NCBI RefSeq assembly: GCF_024623185.1
Contig: NZ_JANJZK010000012.1
Span: forward strand, 1-64,000
DNA from: Anaerofustis stercorihominis
GTDB taxonomy: Bacteria > Bacillota > Clostridia > Eubacteriales > Anaerofustaceae
Length of the DNA stretch: 64,000 bases
Reading direction: 5' to 3'
The position numbers and the translations under genes were made by a program. Position 1 is the stretch's first letter. Each line of letters opens with the position of its first letter. The notes beneath the pieces were generated by a model, which was not told the DNA's origin, made no database searches, and saw only the letters and a program-made list of their open reading frames with translations. Positions 33,456-42,261 of the stretch are shown here, in pieces.

Positions 33456-35285
33456 ATGTGCGGAATAGTAGGTTATATAGGAGATAAAAAAGCGAGCGAT
33501 ATTTTGGTTGACGGACTTGCGAAATTAGAATACAGAGGCTATGATTCAGCCGGGATTGCAGTATTCGAGGACGGAAAGATCAATATAAGAAAACATAAAG
33601 GCAGACTTGATAATTTAAAAGAAAGCCTTAAAAAGAACGATGTTGAAGGGCATGTAGGTATAGGACATACAAGATGGGCTACTCACGGAGAACCGTCTGA
33701 TATAAATTCTCATCCGCATGCAAGTCATAACGGTAAAATCGTTATAGTTCATAACGGTATAATTGAAAACTATATAGATTTAAAAGAAGAATTGGTAGAA
33801 AAAGGGTATAGATTTATTTCTGATACTGATACTGAGGTTGCAGCTCATTTAATAGAAGAGCTATATGACGGGGATTTGCTTTCAACAGTGAAGGAAGCAA
33901 CTAAAAAACTCTCAGGTTCTTATGCTCTTGCAGTAATGTGTAAAGATAATCCAGATGAACTTATAGCTGTCAGAAAAGACAGTCCTTTGATAATCGGTAA
34001 AGGAGAAGGAGAAAACTTCATAGCAAGCGATATCCCTGCGGTACTTAAACACACAAGAGACATTTATCTGCTTGACGATGATGAAATTGCTGTTATTACA
34101 AAGGATAGCGTTACAATATACGATGAAGAAGGCAAAAAGGTCGGCAAACAGATACTTAAAGTAAACTGGGATGCTGCGGGAGCCGAAAAAGGCGGATATG
34201 AACATTTCATGCTTAAAGAAATTCATGAACAGCCAAGAGCTATCAGAGATACTTTAAGAGGAAGATTAGATGAAGAAAAACATGAAGTAAAACTCGATGA
34301 TATAACTATTACAAAAGAAGATTTGGATAAAATCAACAAGATTTATATAGTTGCATGCGGTACCGCTTATTATGCAGGTAACGTTGGTAAAAATGTAATA
34401 GAAAAATATGCAAGAATTCCTGTAGAAGTTGATATCGCAAGCGAATTCAGATATCGTAATCCTATTATTGATGAACATACACTTCTTATTTCAATATCAC
34501 AGTCAGGTGAAACTGCGGATACTCTAGCCGCAATGAGACTTGCAAGTAAGCAAGGTGCAAGAGTTTTAGCCGTTACAAATGTGGTAGGAAGTACTGTTTC
34601 GAGAGAAGCGAGTGATGTTCTTTATACATGGGCAGGTCCGGAAATTGCCGTTGCTTCGACAAAAGCGTATTCTACTCAGGTTGTAAGTATGTATTTGATT
34701 GCATTATTATTTGGTAAACTGACCGGAAATCTAAGCGACGAACATTTTGAGGAAGTAGCCAAAGGATTGATGGAAATTGATAAGAATGTGGAAAATGTAC
34801 TTGCAAAAGAAGAAGAAATAAAGAAAATAGCTTACGATCACTTTAAAGTTCATGATGTATTTTTCTTAGGTAGGGGACTTGATTATTTCTTATCTTTGGA
34901 AGGTTCTCTAAAGATGAAAGAGATTTCATATGTTCATTCGGAAGCGTATCAGGCAGGTGAACTTAAACATGGTCCTATAGCCTTAGTGGAAGAAGGAACT
35001 TTGATTATCGCTATTTGTACTCAGGATGCTCTATTTGAAAAAATGCTGAGCAATATAAAAGAAGTTGTTGCTAGGGGAGCATATATAGTAGGCTTCGCTA
35101 AGGAACATAATACAAATATCGAAAAAGAAGCGAATAAGGTAATGTATATTGATAATGTAATTGATGACTTAACTGTCGTACCGACAGTAGTTTATCTGCA
35201 AACATTGGCATATTACCTTGCTGTTGCAAGAAACTGTGACGTTGATAAACCAAGAAACTTGGCAAAATCAGTTACCGTTGAATAA
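33456..35285 (+). CDS. glmS: Glutamine-fructose-6-phosphate aminotransferase
   Basis: 609 residues. The start MCGIVGYIGD exposes Cys1 of the class II glutamine amidotransferase domain after Met removal, with GHTRWATHGEPSDINSHPH following. Two SIS domains bind fructose-6-phosphate (SQSGETADTLAA and the C-terminal region), ending PRNLAKSVTVE. It makes glucosamine-6-phosphate for cell wall synthesis. The ribozyme in its leader gives feedback control. Confidence 0.98.
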   Translation: MCGIVGYIGDKKASDILVDGLAKLEYRGYDSAGIAVFEDGKINIRKHKGRLDNLKESLKKNDVEGHVGIGHTRWATHGEPSDINSHPHASHNGKIVIVHNGIIENYIDLKEELVEKGYRFISDTDTEVAAHLIEELYDGDLLSTVKEATKKLSGSYALAVMCKDNPDELIAVRKDSPLIIGKGEGENFIASDIPAVLKHTRDIYLLDDDEIAVITKDSVTIYDEEGKKVGKQILKVNWDAAGAEKGGYEHFMLKEIHEQPRAIRDTLRGRLDEEKHEVKLDDITITKEDLDKINKIYIVACGTAYYAGNVGKNVIEKYARIPVEVDIASEFRYRNPIIDEHTLLISISQSGETADTLAAMRLASKQGARVLAVTNVVGSTVSREASDVLYTWAGPEIAVASTKAYSTQVVSMYLIALLFGKLTGNLSDEHFEEVAKGLMEIDKNVENVLAKEEEIKKIAYDHFKVHDVFFLGRGLDYFLSLEGSLKMKEISYVHSEAYQAGELKHGPIALVEEGTLIIAICTQDALFEKMLSNIKEVVARGAYIVGFAKEHNTNIEKEANKVMYIDNVIDDLTVVPTVVYLQTLAYYLAVARNCDVDKPRNLAKSVTVE

Positions 35286-35317
35286 ATAAGTTAATAATAA
35301 CAATTTGTATGGGAGGC

Positions 35318-35349
35318 AAAACCAAGAGAATTTTTCTCTTGGTTTTACT
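35318..35349 (+). terminator. Terminator of glmS
   Basis: AAAACCAAGAGAA/TTCTCTTGGTTTT hairpin with a 3-base loop. The T-tract is short, so some read-through to queT is possible. Confidence 0.75.
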
Positions 35350-35471
35350 GGTATATGAAACGTCGTGTCTCATGGTATTTCATATACCCTTTAGGGGTAC
35401 CTAAGGCTGTCATACTGTTATTATCATATAAAATAACAAGCTGCAGTCTCTTTATTTTAAAGAGTTTTTTT
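35350..35471 (+). promoter_or_regulatory. Structured leader RNA of queT, candidate preQ1-type riboswitch
   Basis: A perfect 11-bp stem GGTATATGAAA/TTTCATATACC (35350-35360 with 35378-35388) encloses a 17-base loop. A CCTTTAGG/CCTAAGG hairpin and GTTATT/AATAAC follow. The leader ends in CTCTTT-ATTTT-AAAGAG and seven T (35448-35471), an intrinsic terminator 20 bp before the queT start. That arrangement suits ligand-controlled attenuation. It does not match the small preQ1-I motif and I cannot place it in a known class. Confidence 0.6.
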
Positions 35472-35490
35472 GCGGTGGATAGGAGATGTG

Positions 35491-35970
35491 ATGACAAACA
35501 GTAAAGTAAAATTTTTGACTAAAGCTGCGATAATAGCGGCTTTATACATTGTGAGCACAATGCTTATTTCTCCGATAGCTTTCGGAGAAAACCAAGTGAG
35601 AATTTCGGAAGCGCTTAATGTATTGGTGTATTTTACGCCTTCCGCAATCCCTGGATTATTCGTAGGGTGCATACTCGCGAACTTATCCAGTCCTTTTGGG
35701 ATAATAGATATAGCTTTTGGTTCTATTGCTACTCTTTTAGCGGCTTTTACCGCAAGTAAGATAAAGAATAAGTATTTGGTTGGAATACCGAGTATTTTAT
35801 TCAATGGATTATTTGTAGGCTTTATCTTGTATAAAATGGCTTCGATCCCTTTTGTTGCCGGATTTATAAGTGTATCAATAGGACAAGCGGTAAGTCTTTA
35901 TGTTGTTGGGCTTCCGTTATTATTATTGATAGAAAAAAATCAAAAATTGAGGAGCTTACTTTCGGATTAA
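35491..35970 (+). CDS. queT: QueT family preQ1/queuosine-precursor transporter
   Basis: 159 residues from the ATG after AGGAG. Five or six membrane helices begin KAAIIAALYIVSTMLISPIAFGENQVRISEALNVLVYF, the QueT pattern, and FTPSAIPGLFVGCILANLSSPFGIIDIAFGSIATLLAA follows. It is the substrate-specific subunit of an ECF transporter for 7-deazaguanine precursors of queuosine in tRNA. The stop overlaps the next start (TAATG), coupling it to tadA. A structured leader with a terminator precedes it. Confidence 0.9.
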   Translation: MTNSKVKFLTKAAIIAALYIVSTMLISPIAFGENQVRISEALNVLVYFTPSAIPGLFVGCILANLSSPFGIIDIAFGSIATLLAAFTASKIKNKYLVGIPSILFNGLFVGFILYKMASIPFVAGFISVSIGQAVSLYVVGLPLLLLIEKNQKLRSLLSD

Positions 35971-36407
35971 TGAATACATATATGCTTTTAGCAGTCAAAG
36001 AAGCTTTAAAAAGCGGGGAGGATGTCCCCGTTGGGGCTGTTATAGTTAAGGATGATAAAATCATATCAAAGGCTCATAACAGGGTTATAGAAGATAATGA
36101 CCCCACAGCTCATGCCGAAATATTAGCAATAAGAGAAGCCTCGGGAATTCTTGGCAGTCATAATTTAAGCGGATGCAGTATATATGTAACTCTTGAGCCG
36201 TGTCCTATGTGTACAGGAGCCATTATAAACGCTAAAATAGATAAAGTAGTATTTGGTGCGATGGATATGGATTACGGTGCTTTTGGGAGCAGATATAATC
36301 TATTAGAGGATAATAAAGCTAAAGGCATTGATGTTTACGGAGGCATTGAAGAAGAAAGATGTTCTGTGATTTTAAAAGATTTTTTTAAGCAAATAAGAAA
36401 TAAATAA
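35970..36407 (+). CDS. tadA: tRNA adenosine(34) deaminase
   Basis: 145 residues with HAEILAIREA, the catalytic Glu and zinc His, and PCPMCTGAI, the two zinc cysteines. It deaminates A34 to inosine in tRNA-Arg(ACG). Its start is fused to the queT stop codon, so both tRNA anticodon-modification functions (Q34 salvage and I34) sit in one operon. A terminator follows at 36407. Confidence 0.96.
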   Translation: MNTYMLLAVKEALKSGEDVPVGAVIVKDDKIISKAHNRVIEDNDPTAHAEILAIREASGILGSHNLSGCSIYVTLEPCPMCTGAIINAKIDKVVFGAMDMDYGAFGSRYNLLEDNKAKGIDVYGGIEEERCSVILKDFFKQIRNK

Positions 36408-36436
36408 AAGCAAGGGGTACCCACCTTGCTTTTTTA
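36407..36436. terminator. Bidirectional terminator
   Basis: AAAGCAAGG/CCTTGCTTT stem, flanked by A-rich and T-rich ends, between the convergent tadA and patatin-like genes. Confidence 0.85.
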
Positions 36437-37711
36437 GTTGAATAAATATATTAAAGTTACTATTCCAAGCAGCATTTTATTATTGATCTTATTAAAAACA
36501 AGCGTTAACTTAGAATATGTCTGCGGCTTTGCACTGATTAAAATCAAGAAATATTCAATAAAAGTCTCTTTGTCTATATTCACCAAATCTTCATTTCTTT
36601 TTATCAGCCTTGATAATACTTCTTTATCCTGAACCTTTTTTATTTGTATAGCTGTTTCTCTCTTAACTATATCTTCTATTAAGTTTTTAAATTCGGTAAA
36701 AGTATACTTTTTATTTTTTTCTATTCCAAGTATATTCCCGAGGTTTTCTATCAAAGATAATTCCAGATTTTTTTCTTTTCTGAATTCCGAGTATTTTATT
36801 AAATCATCTAATTTTTCTAATATTATTTTTTTATTTAAATGATTAGTTTCAAGCAATATTTTAAGAAGATAATTTTTACTCTCGCTCAACTTTTCTCCGA
36901 GATGTGAAGTAAATTTATTAAATTCTATATCATTTACATAATCAATATAATATATTTTCCCGCTTACTTTATTTATTGCTTTTAATGTATCCAAGTATCC
37001 TGTGTTTATATGCTTTTTCATCTTAGCACTATTATAACTGTTCTCTATTTCCAGAAAGTCACTGCTTTTTATTACATTTACATTTCTGAAACTTAAAGGT
37101 TCTATAGTTTCTTCGCTTGAGAGAATTTTTTGATATCCGTTATCTACCAAAATATTTATTAAATCAGTATTTGAATTGGTAAATAAATTGTTTTTTTTAA
37201 TAAACCTTGAAATTTCAGGAAAACAAATCAAAAGCAGCAGGTATGAATGGAACTGCCCCAAAGGTATTTCATTTATATTTATTACTTCATAATCAAGTGT
37301 ACTTAGATTAATGCTGTTTAAAAATAAATTTGTATTTGATTTTCGTACTTTATCTTCTTTTATATATTTTTTAAGAGAAAATTTTAAGTCATTGAGTCTT
37401 TCGTCTGTAGCTAAAAACTTTGTAAATTCTTTTATGAACTGTCTGTCATTTAATGTTGACCAGTTGGCTTCATATATATTTGCAATCAATTCTGTTATTT
37501 TGAACAAATCGGTATTTATAGCCATTGTCCAGAATTTAACCATATTATCAATATCCTGCATAGCTAAAAATGACGCATTAATAACGCCGAGCCCTCCAGC
37601 ACAGATAGCCTCAAAAGTTATATCGTTTTCTATAAAAGCAGAAAAGGAACCTATTTCAAAGAATTTCTTACTGCCGTCTGAATTTAGTATAATAGCATCA
37701 TATTTTTGCAT
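36434..37711 (-). CDS. Patatin-like protein lacking the catalytic serine
   Basis: 425 residues. The N-terminal 70 align by eye with patatin-like lipases, but key residues are altered. The oxyanion loop G-G-G-A-K-G is replaced by NSDGSKK. The nucleophile motif GxSxG is AGGLGVINA, with glycine at the serine position. An Asp-Asn-Gly in ILVDNGYQKIL resembles the catalytic Asp segment. The rest is helical and charged, ending in a hydrophobic C-terminus (LGIVTLIYLFN) that may touch the membrane. If the assignment holds, it is a pseudoenzyme with a binding or scaffold role. Function unknown. Confidence 0.55.
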   Translation of the reverse strand: MQKYDAIILNSDGSKKFFEIGSFSAFIENDITFEAICAGGLGVINASFLAMQDIDNMVKFWTMAINTDLFKITELIANIYEANWSTLNDRQFIKEFTKFLATDERLNDLKFSLKKYIKEDKVRKSNTNLFLNSINLSTLDYEVININEIPLGQFHSYLLLLICFPEISRFIKKNNLFTNSNTDLINILVDNGYQKILSSEETIEPLSFRNVNVIKSSDFLEIENSYNSAKMKKHINTGYLDTLKAINKVSGKIYYIDYVNDIEFNKFTSHLGEKLSESKNYLLKILLETNHLNKKIILEKLDDLIKYSEFRKEKNLELSLIENLGNILGIEKNKKYTFTEFKNLIEDIVKRETAIQIKKVQDKEVLSRLIKRNEDLVNIDKETFIEYFLILISAKPQTYSKLTLVFNKINNKMLLGIVTLIYLFN

Positions 37712-37766
37712 TATATCACTCCCGGTTCATTAACTTAATTATTATATCACAAAGGGCAATAAAAAA

Positions 37767-37790
37767 ATACCTTCATAAAGGTATCTTTTT
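37767..37790. terminator. Bidirectional terminator
   Basis: ATACCTT-CATA-AAGGTAT with A- and T-tracts on both sides, downstream of the HU gene. Confidence 0.8.
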
Positions 37791-37815
37791 TTCTTCATAA
37801 ATTATAAATTTAATA

Positions 37816-38088
37816 TTAGTTTAAAGAATCTTTTAAAGCTTTGCCTGCTTTGAAAACTGGTGCTTTGCTGGCTGGGATAGTGATTTGTTCTTTAGTTTGA
37901 GGGTTGATACCTTTTCTTTCTGCTCTTTCTCTAACTTCGAAAGTACCAAATCCTACTAGAGATACTTTGTCTTCTTTTTTAAGTGTTTCTGTAATAGTTT
38001 CAATAAATGCTCCTAGACAGTTATCACATTCTTTCTTTGTAAGACCAGTTTTTTCGCTTAAAGCGCTTACTAATTCTGATTTATTCAT
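37816..38088 (-). CDS. hup: HU family DNA-binding protein
   Basis: 90 residues, exactly HU length. It has the dimer fold and the DNA-binding arm: GFGTFEVRERAERKGINPQTKEQITIPASKAPVFKAGKALKDSLN. It compacts the nucleoid and takes part in replication and recombination. AAATTTGGAGG lies before the start. The gene stands alone. Confidence 0.97.
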   Translation of the reverse strand: MNKSELVSALSEKTGLTKKECDNCLGAFIETITETLKKEDKVSLVGFGTFEVRERAERKGINPQTKEQITIPASKAPVFKAGKALKDSLN

Positions 38089-38163
38089 TATAATTCCTCC
38101 AAATTTATATTTGTTGACTTAACAACTTTCCAACTCTAGATTATATTTTACCAAAAAATATAT

Positions 38164-39513
38164 TTATTTCAATAGTAATTTAGCCTTTTCCCAATATTTT
38201 TCCAAAATTTCAGCTTTTAAGCCCGTAATATCGTTATTATCGACTTCAATCAGCTTTTCCATCATCGAAAACCTTAAAATAAACTTATTTGTTGATGCTT
38301 TTAATGCTTCTTCGCTGTTTATGTCCAGCAGTCGTAATGTATTTACAACACTGAATAATAAGTCTCCTGCTTCCATAAATAAGTTATCTTCATCATTATT
38401 TATTTCATTTTCAAATTCATTGATTTCTTCATGAATTTTATCTAGTGCTTGGTTGTAATCTTCAAAATCGAAGTTTGCATTTTTTGCTCTTGACTGAATT
38501 TTATTTGCATATAATAAAGCGGGGAATACTTTTGGAACACTTTCCATAGTCTGTGAAAAGTTAGTATAAGATTTTTCTTCTTTTTTTACTTCATTCCATA
38601 CTTTACTTGTGTCTTCGCCTTCCAAGATTGTATTATCGAATACATAAGGATGTCTTCTTATTATTTTTGAACTTATACTGTCTATAACATCTCTTTCATC
38701 GAATGAACTGTTTTCTATCTCTATCTGACAGTGAAGCGCTATTTGGAGAAGTAAATCTCCCAGTTCTTCTTTTAAGTCTTCTATATTATTTCTGTCAATG
38801 GCATCTATTACTTCATACGTTTCTTCCAAGAGATGTTTTTTAAGGCTTTCATGTGTTTGTTTTCTGTCCCACGGACAGCCTTTGTCGCTTCTTAGATAAG
38901 CTATTAAATCCATAAATGAATTCAGGCTTCCCTTGATTAAAAGAAAATCTTGCTTTTTGATTATTAAAGTTATTGGGAATAAGGCTTCATCCCCGTCATT
39001 TAAGTCCTTTAACCTTATTTTGTCGAGTTTTTCTTTTCTTATTACATAAATTTCAATTTTTTTACTAAAATATTTGATTAAATGCTCTTTTACTCTATTT
39101 AAATCTTTTTTATCATTTATATTTATAAATATATTTATGCTTCCATAGTCAGGTATGTCTAAAGAGGGGTTATTTGCATTTATTACTTTATAGCTGTCCA
39201 AGTCATTATATAATATATTTGTTATGTTATCGTCTATATTTATTTCAATATTTTTATTCTCAATAAGACTATCCAGTAAATCATTCTTATTAAGAGTATC
39301 AAATATCAAACAAATATTTTCTTTATTTGAAAATTTATTTATCAGCTCTTCATAATTATTTATATCGATATATTCTATACTTTTTTTAAAAGGGAATATA
39401 ATCTTTTTATTATTTTTTTCTACATATATGATTTCTGCATTTTCTATTTTATTTAAGGTATTTAAACTTAAATCTCCTACATTATTGATATTTACTATAA
39501 ATATTTTTTTCAT
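38164..39513 (-). CDS. mazG: MazG NTP pyrophosphohydrolase with a degenerate N-terminal domain
   Basis: 449 residues. The C-terminal 240 are a two-repeat MazG: LRSDKGCPWDRKQTHESLKKHLLEETYEVIDAID, EELGDLLLQIALHCQIE and a second repeat EEINEFENEI, EAGDLLFSVVN, with the Ex2E/ExxD metal sites. The N-terminal 200 residues sit where YabN-type proteins carry a tetrapyrrole methylase domain but have lost most of its features, being rich in Asn, Ile and Lys. It hydrolyses nucleoside triphosphates to monophosphates and may limit ppGpp or mutagenic NTP levels. Confidence 0.9.
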   Translation of the reverse strand: MKKIFIVNINNVGDLSLNTLNKIENAEIIYVEKNNKKIIFPFKKSIEYIDINNYEELINKFSNKENICLIFDTLNKNDLLDSLIENKNIEINIDDNITNILYNDLDSYKVINANNPSLDIPDYGSINIFININDKKDLNRVKEHLIKYFSKKIEIYVIRKEKLDKIRLKDLNDGDEALFPITLIIKKQDFLLIKGSLNSFMDLIAYLRSDKGCPWDRKQTHESLKKHLLEETYEVIDAIDRNNIEDLKEELGDLLLQIALHCQIEIENSSFDERDVIDSISSKIIRRHPYVFDNTILEGEDTSKVWNEVKKEEKSYTNFSQTMESVPKVFPALLYANKIQSRAKNANFDFEDYNQALDKIHEEINEFENEINNDEDNLFMEAGDLLFSVVNTLRLLDINSEEALKASTNKFILRFSMMEKLIEVDNNDITGLKAEILEKYWEKAKLLLK

Positions 39514-39605
39514 TATTGTACCTCTTTAAGTTATATAATTACATTTTATCAGAGAATATATTAAGGATACAATAGTTTATGCTTTTATTTATCCTCGATT
39601 TATGA

Positions 39606-40303
39606 CTTTATTTATTTTTTTATTATACTTTCATCTCCTAAATAATGATGGTTTGTTGTATTATTATTTTCATTAAACTCAAATACCAATGATATTCCCT
39701 ACGGAATATTTATATCTACATTATAAAATTTCTTATCTAATTTCCGTGAGCGGCTATGAGGACTCTTGTATCCTCTATTATATCTTTCTTTATTACTTTC
39801 TCGTAATAGGGGATTTCTCCTAAAATAGCGTAATTTATAGGCTTTTATGTTTTTGAAGTTAAATTTGATTATTTCTATATACCATTATGATATATAGGAT
39901 TTTTTTCATCATTTTCATTTACTTTTGGCGGAAGAATATCAAATGTACGTATATGTATATCAGCTGGTTATATATGTAATATTTTGCTTGCTGGGTATTG
40001 TTATGGCTCATCAAATATTTTATCATTTTTTATAACTTAAATTTTTGATTTTTTTATAACATGAAATTTATACTATATTAAATAATATAACATTATAATC
40101 ATGAACTATTCTTCTTAGGCAGTGAATATAATTAATATTAAAATCATATTCTTATTCTCATAATATATTTTTTATTTATTACATCATTTTTTCGTTATTT
40201 ATAAAATATACAATTTTTTACTCGGTAAATAAGTTTTATTCAATCACTGCGATTTTTCCGTTTTAATTAGTAGATATTTTAATTTATTTTCTTATTTAAT
40301 ATT
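39606..40303 (-). pseudogene. gpmA: Decayed phosphoglycerate mutase gene (gpmA)
   Basis: Reading the minus strand across frames recovers family blocks in the right order. KYLLI and KSQ-stop-LNK near 40290-40240 match MKYLLIRHGESQWNK, followed by NLFT. NDKY at about 40030-40015 matches NERHY. RTFDILPPKVNENDEKNPIYHN near 39930-39880 matches RSFDVPPP..DDERYP.HDPRY. Then EIPYYEKVIKKDIIEDTRVLIAAHGN at 39815-39739 matches the VLPYW...VIIAAHGNS block; the next codon is TAG. The tail NIP.GI-LVFEFNENN and HHYLGDESI ends near 39625. At least four stops and several frameshifts are present, so 2,3-BPG-dependent mutase activity is lost here. Another mutase elsewhere presumably supplies glycolysis. Confidence 0.85.
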
Positions 40304-40312
40304 TGGTTGATA

Positions 40313-41086
40313 TTATCCAAGTGCAACATCTAAAATCATCATTATAAGAAATCCTACGGCAAATCCGATCGTAGCTATATTTGAATGTTCGCCTTCGCTT
40401 GCTTCAGGGATCAATTCCTCTACTATGACATATATCATTGCTCCTGCGGCAAAGGATAATAAGTAGGGTAGGAAAGGGATTATAACAGATGATAATAATA
40501 TCGTTAAAAAGGCAGCTATCGGTTCCACTATTCCAGATAAAGTTCCATATATGAAAGATTTTGTTTTGCTTATGCCTTCATTCTTTAAAGGCATAGATAT
40601 TATAGCCCCTTCCGGAAAATTTTGAATTGCTATACCTATTGAAAGAGAGAGCGCGCCGAGAAAAGTTATATCTGTGTTGCCCGTCATAAATCCTGCAAAT
40701 ACCACTCCTACTGCCATTCCTTCGGGGATATTATGAAGTGTAACGGCTAAAATCAGCATAGTTGTTTTTTTAAGTTTACTGCTTACTCCTTCGACTTCAT
40801 TGTCAAGATGCATATGCGGGATTATTTTGTCTAAACTAAGTAGAAATATTATCCCGAGTGCAAAACCCACAGCTGCGGGGATAAAAGCCAGTTTATTCAT
40901 ATCAGCCGACATATCCATTGAAGGTATCAAAAGCGACCATACCGAAGCTGCTATCATGACTCCTGCCGCAAATCCCAAGAGAGCTTTTTGTACAGAAGCT
41001 TTTATATCTCCTCTCATAAGATAAACCATTGCCGCACCAAGTGTTGTTCCCAGAAATGGTATCATTATTCCAATAAATGTATTCAT
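40313..41086 (-). CDS. ZIP family metal transporter
   Basis: 257 residues with eight predicted membrane helices. TM4 has HNIPEGMAVGVVF and TM5 has IQNFPEGAIISMP, the His/Asn-x-x-Pro-Glu-Gly metal sites of GufA-type ZIPs. The cytosolic loop between helices holds HMHLD. It imports Zn2+, Fe2+ or Mn2+. A GTTAG-N6-CTAAC palindrome at 41103-41118 lies in its leader and resembles a DtxR-type operator, hinting at control by the regulator at 29332. Confidence 0.93.
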   Translation of the reverse strand: MNTFIGIMIPFLGTTLGAAMVYLMRGDIKASVQKALLGFAAGVMIAASVWSLLIPSMDMSADMNKLAFIPAAVGFALGIIFLLSLDKIIPHMHLDNEVEGVSSKLKKTTMLILAVTLHNIPEGMAVGVVFAGFMTGNTDITFLGALSLSIGIAIQNFPEGAIISMPLKNEGISKTKSFIYGTLSGIVEPIAAFLTILLSSVIIPFLPYLLSFAAGAMIYVIVEELIPEASEGEHSNIATIGFAVGFLIMMILDVALG

Positions 41087-41102
41087 AATCTCCTCCTTTT
41101 AA

Positions 41103-41118
41103 GTTAGTTTTAGCTAAC
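41103..41118 (-). promoter_or_regulatory. DtxR/MntR-like operator before the ZIP gene
   Basis: On the minus strand AGGTTAGCTAAAACTAACTT has GTTAG-N6-CTAAC arms, partly matching the DtxR consensus TTAGGTTAGCCTAACCTAA. It lies about 15-30 bp before the start codon. Confidence 0.45.
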
Positions 41119-41295
41119 CTGTATGTAAAATTTAAAGGCTTCAAGCCCTTGTTTTCTTAATAAGAATATTACTCTTTCGTTCGAAATATGTCAATATGAA
41201 TGTAGCATATATAATATTATATATGAGTAATATTTTAAATTGTTAAAAATATTTAATTGTGATATAATTTTATAATAATAAAGGAGGACGATATT

Positions 41296-41676
41296 ATGGA
41301 TTTTAGATTTGGACATACTTCTCTTAGGGTATATGATCTTGAAAAAAGTTTGGATTTTTATGTTGGAGCTCTTGGAATGAAAGAGACGAGGAGAAAAGAT
41401 TATCCGGGAGACTTTTGTTTGGTGTTTTTGAAAGATGCGGCTGATACATGTGAAGTGGAGCTTACTTATAATTATGACCCCGAAAAGCCATATGAAGTTG
41501 GGAATGGGTTTGCACATCTTGGATTTTACGTAAAGGATTTGGAAGCTGCACATAAAGAACTTAAGGAAAAAGGGTATAAGGTTACTGATTTTTCAGGTCT
41601 TGGGGGAAATAAGTCAAGCTTTTTCTTCGTGACGGATCCTGACGGATATGATATTGAAATTATTAGAGAAAAATAG
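41296..41676 (+). CDS. VOC family protein (lactoylglutathione lyase-like)
   Basis: 126 residues with two beta-alpha-beta-beta-beta modules. Putative metal ligands: H in GHTSLRV, E in CEVELTY, H in AHLGFYV and E in YDIEIIRE, as in glyoxalase I. It could detoxify methylglyoxal adducts or act on another substrate. AAAGGAGG precedes the start and TATAAT lies about 30 bp upstream. It is a single-gene unit. Confidence 0.85.
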   Translation: MDFRFGHTSLRVYDLEKSLDFYVGALGMKETRRKDYPGDFCLVFLKDAADTCEVELTYNYDPEKPYEVGNGFAHLGFYVKDLEAAHKELKEKGYKVTDFSGLGGNKSSFFFVTDPDGYDIEIIREK

Positions 41677-41733
41677 TGTATAAATAATAATTTAATTTAG
41701 TTTTGAAAGATTTTAAATCATATAATTAAAAAT

Positions 41734-41757
41734 AAAAGAGCAGATATCTGCTCTTTT
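41734..41757. terminator. Bidirectional terminator
   Basis: A perfect palindromic hairpin AAAAGAGCAGATATCTGCTC plus TTTT, between the convergent VOC and YjbQ genes. Confidence 0.9.
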
Positions 41758-42170
41758 TATAATTTTATTTCGTCGTTTTCATTTATTATATTTACAAAAA
41801 ATCTTCTGTGTCTCGGTCCGTCAAACTCCGTAAAATATATTCCCTGCCATGTCCCGAGGACTAACTGTCCGTCTTTTATTATTATATTTTCACTCGTTCC
41901 TATTATGCTTGATTTTATATGAGCAGTGCTGTTTCCCTCATAATGTCTGAATTCCCTCATATCAGGGAAAAACTTATCGAGTGCAAACATCATATCCCTT
42001 ACGACATCGGGGTCTGCTGCTTCATTTATGGTTATTCCCGCAGTTGTATGAGGACAGTAGATCGTACATATACCATTTTTAACTTTACTTTTTTCTACAG
42101 CTTCTCTTACTTTGGAAGTAATATTGTGGAAATTTTCACTGTCGGTCCTAAGGTCAAATTCAAATAACAT
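41757..42170 (-). CDS. YjbQ family protein (UPF0047)
   Basis: 137 residues with the family blocks ICTIYCPHTTAGITINEAADPDV, HYEGNSTAHIKSSIIGTSENIIIKDGQLVLGTWQGIYFTEFDGPRHRRFFV. The His and Cys residues there bind metal in known structures. Family members have weak thiamine phosphate synthase activity; the true role is unsettled. The start is at 42170 after AAAGGAG. Confidence 0.9.
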   Translation of the reverse strand: MLFEFDLRTDSENFHNITSKVREAVEKSKVKNGICTIYCPHTTAGITINEAADPDVVRDMMFALDKFFPDMREFRHYEGNSTAHIKSSIIGTSENIIIKDGQLVLGTWQGIYFTEFDGPRHRRFFVNIINENDEIKL

Positions 42171-42237
42171 AATAAACTCCTTTTTTATATTGTTAATCCC
42201 TATTATAAAGTATTTTATAATTTTAGTCTATAGTAAA

Positions 42238-42260
42238 AAAGACCTCAAAGAGGTCTTTAT
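42238..42260 (-). terminator. Terminator of the PspC operon
   Basis: AAAGACCTC/GAGGTCTTT stem on the minus strand with T-tract TTTTTACTA. Confidence 0.85.
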
Positions 42261-42261
42261 A

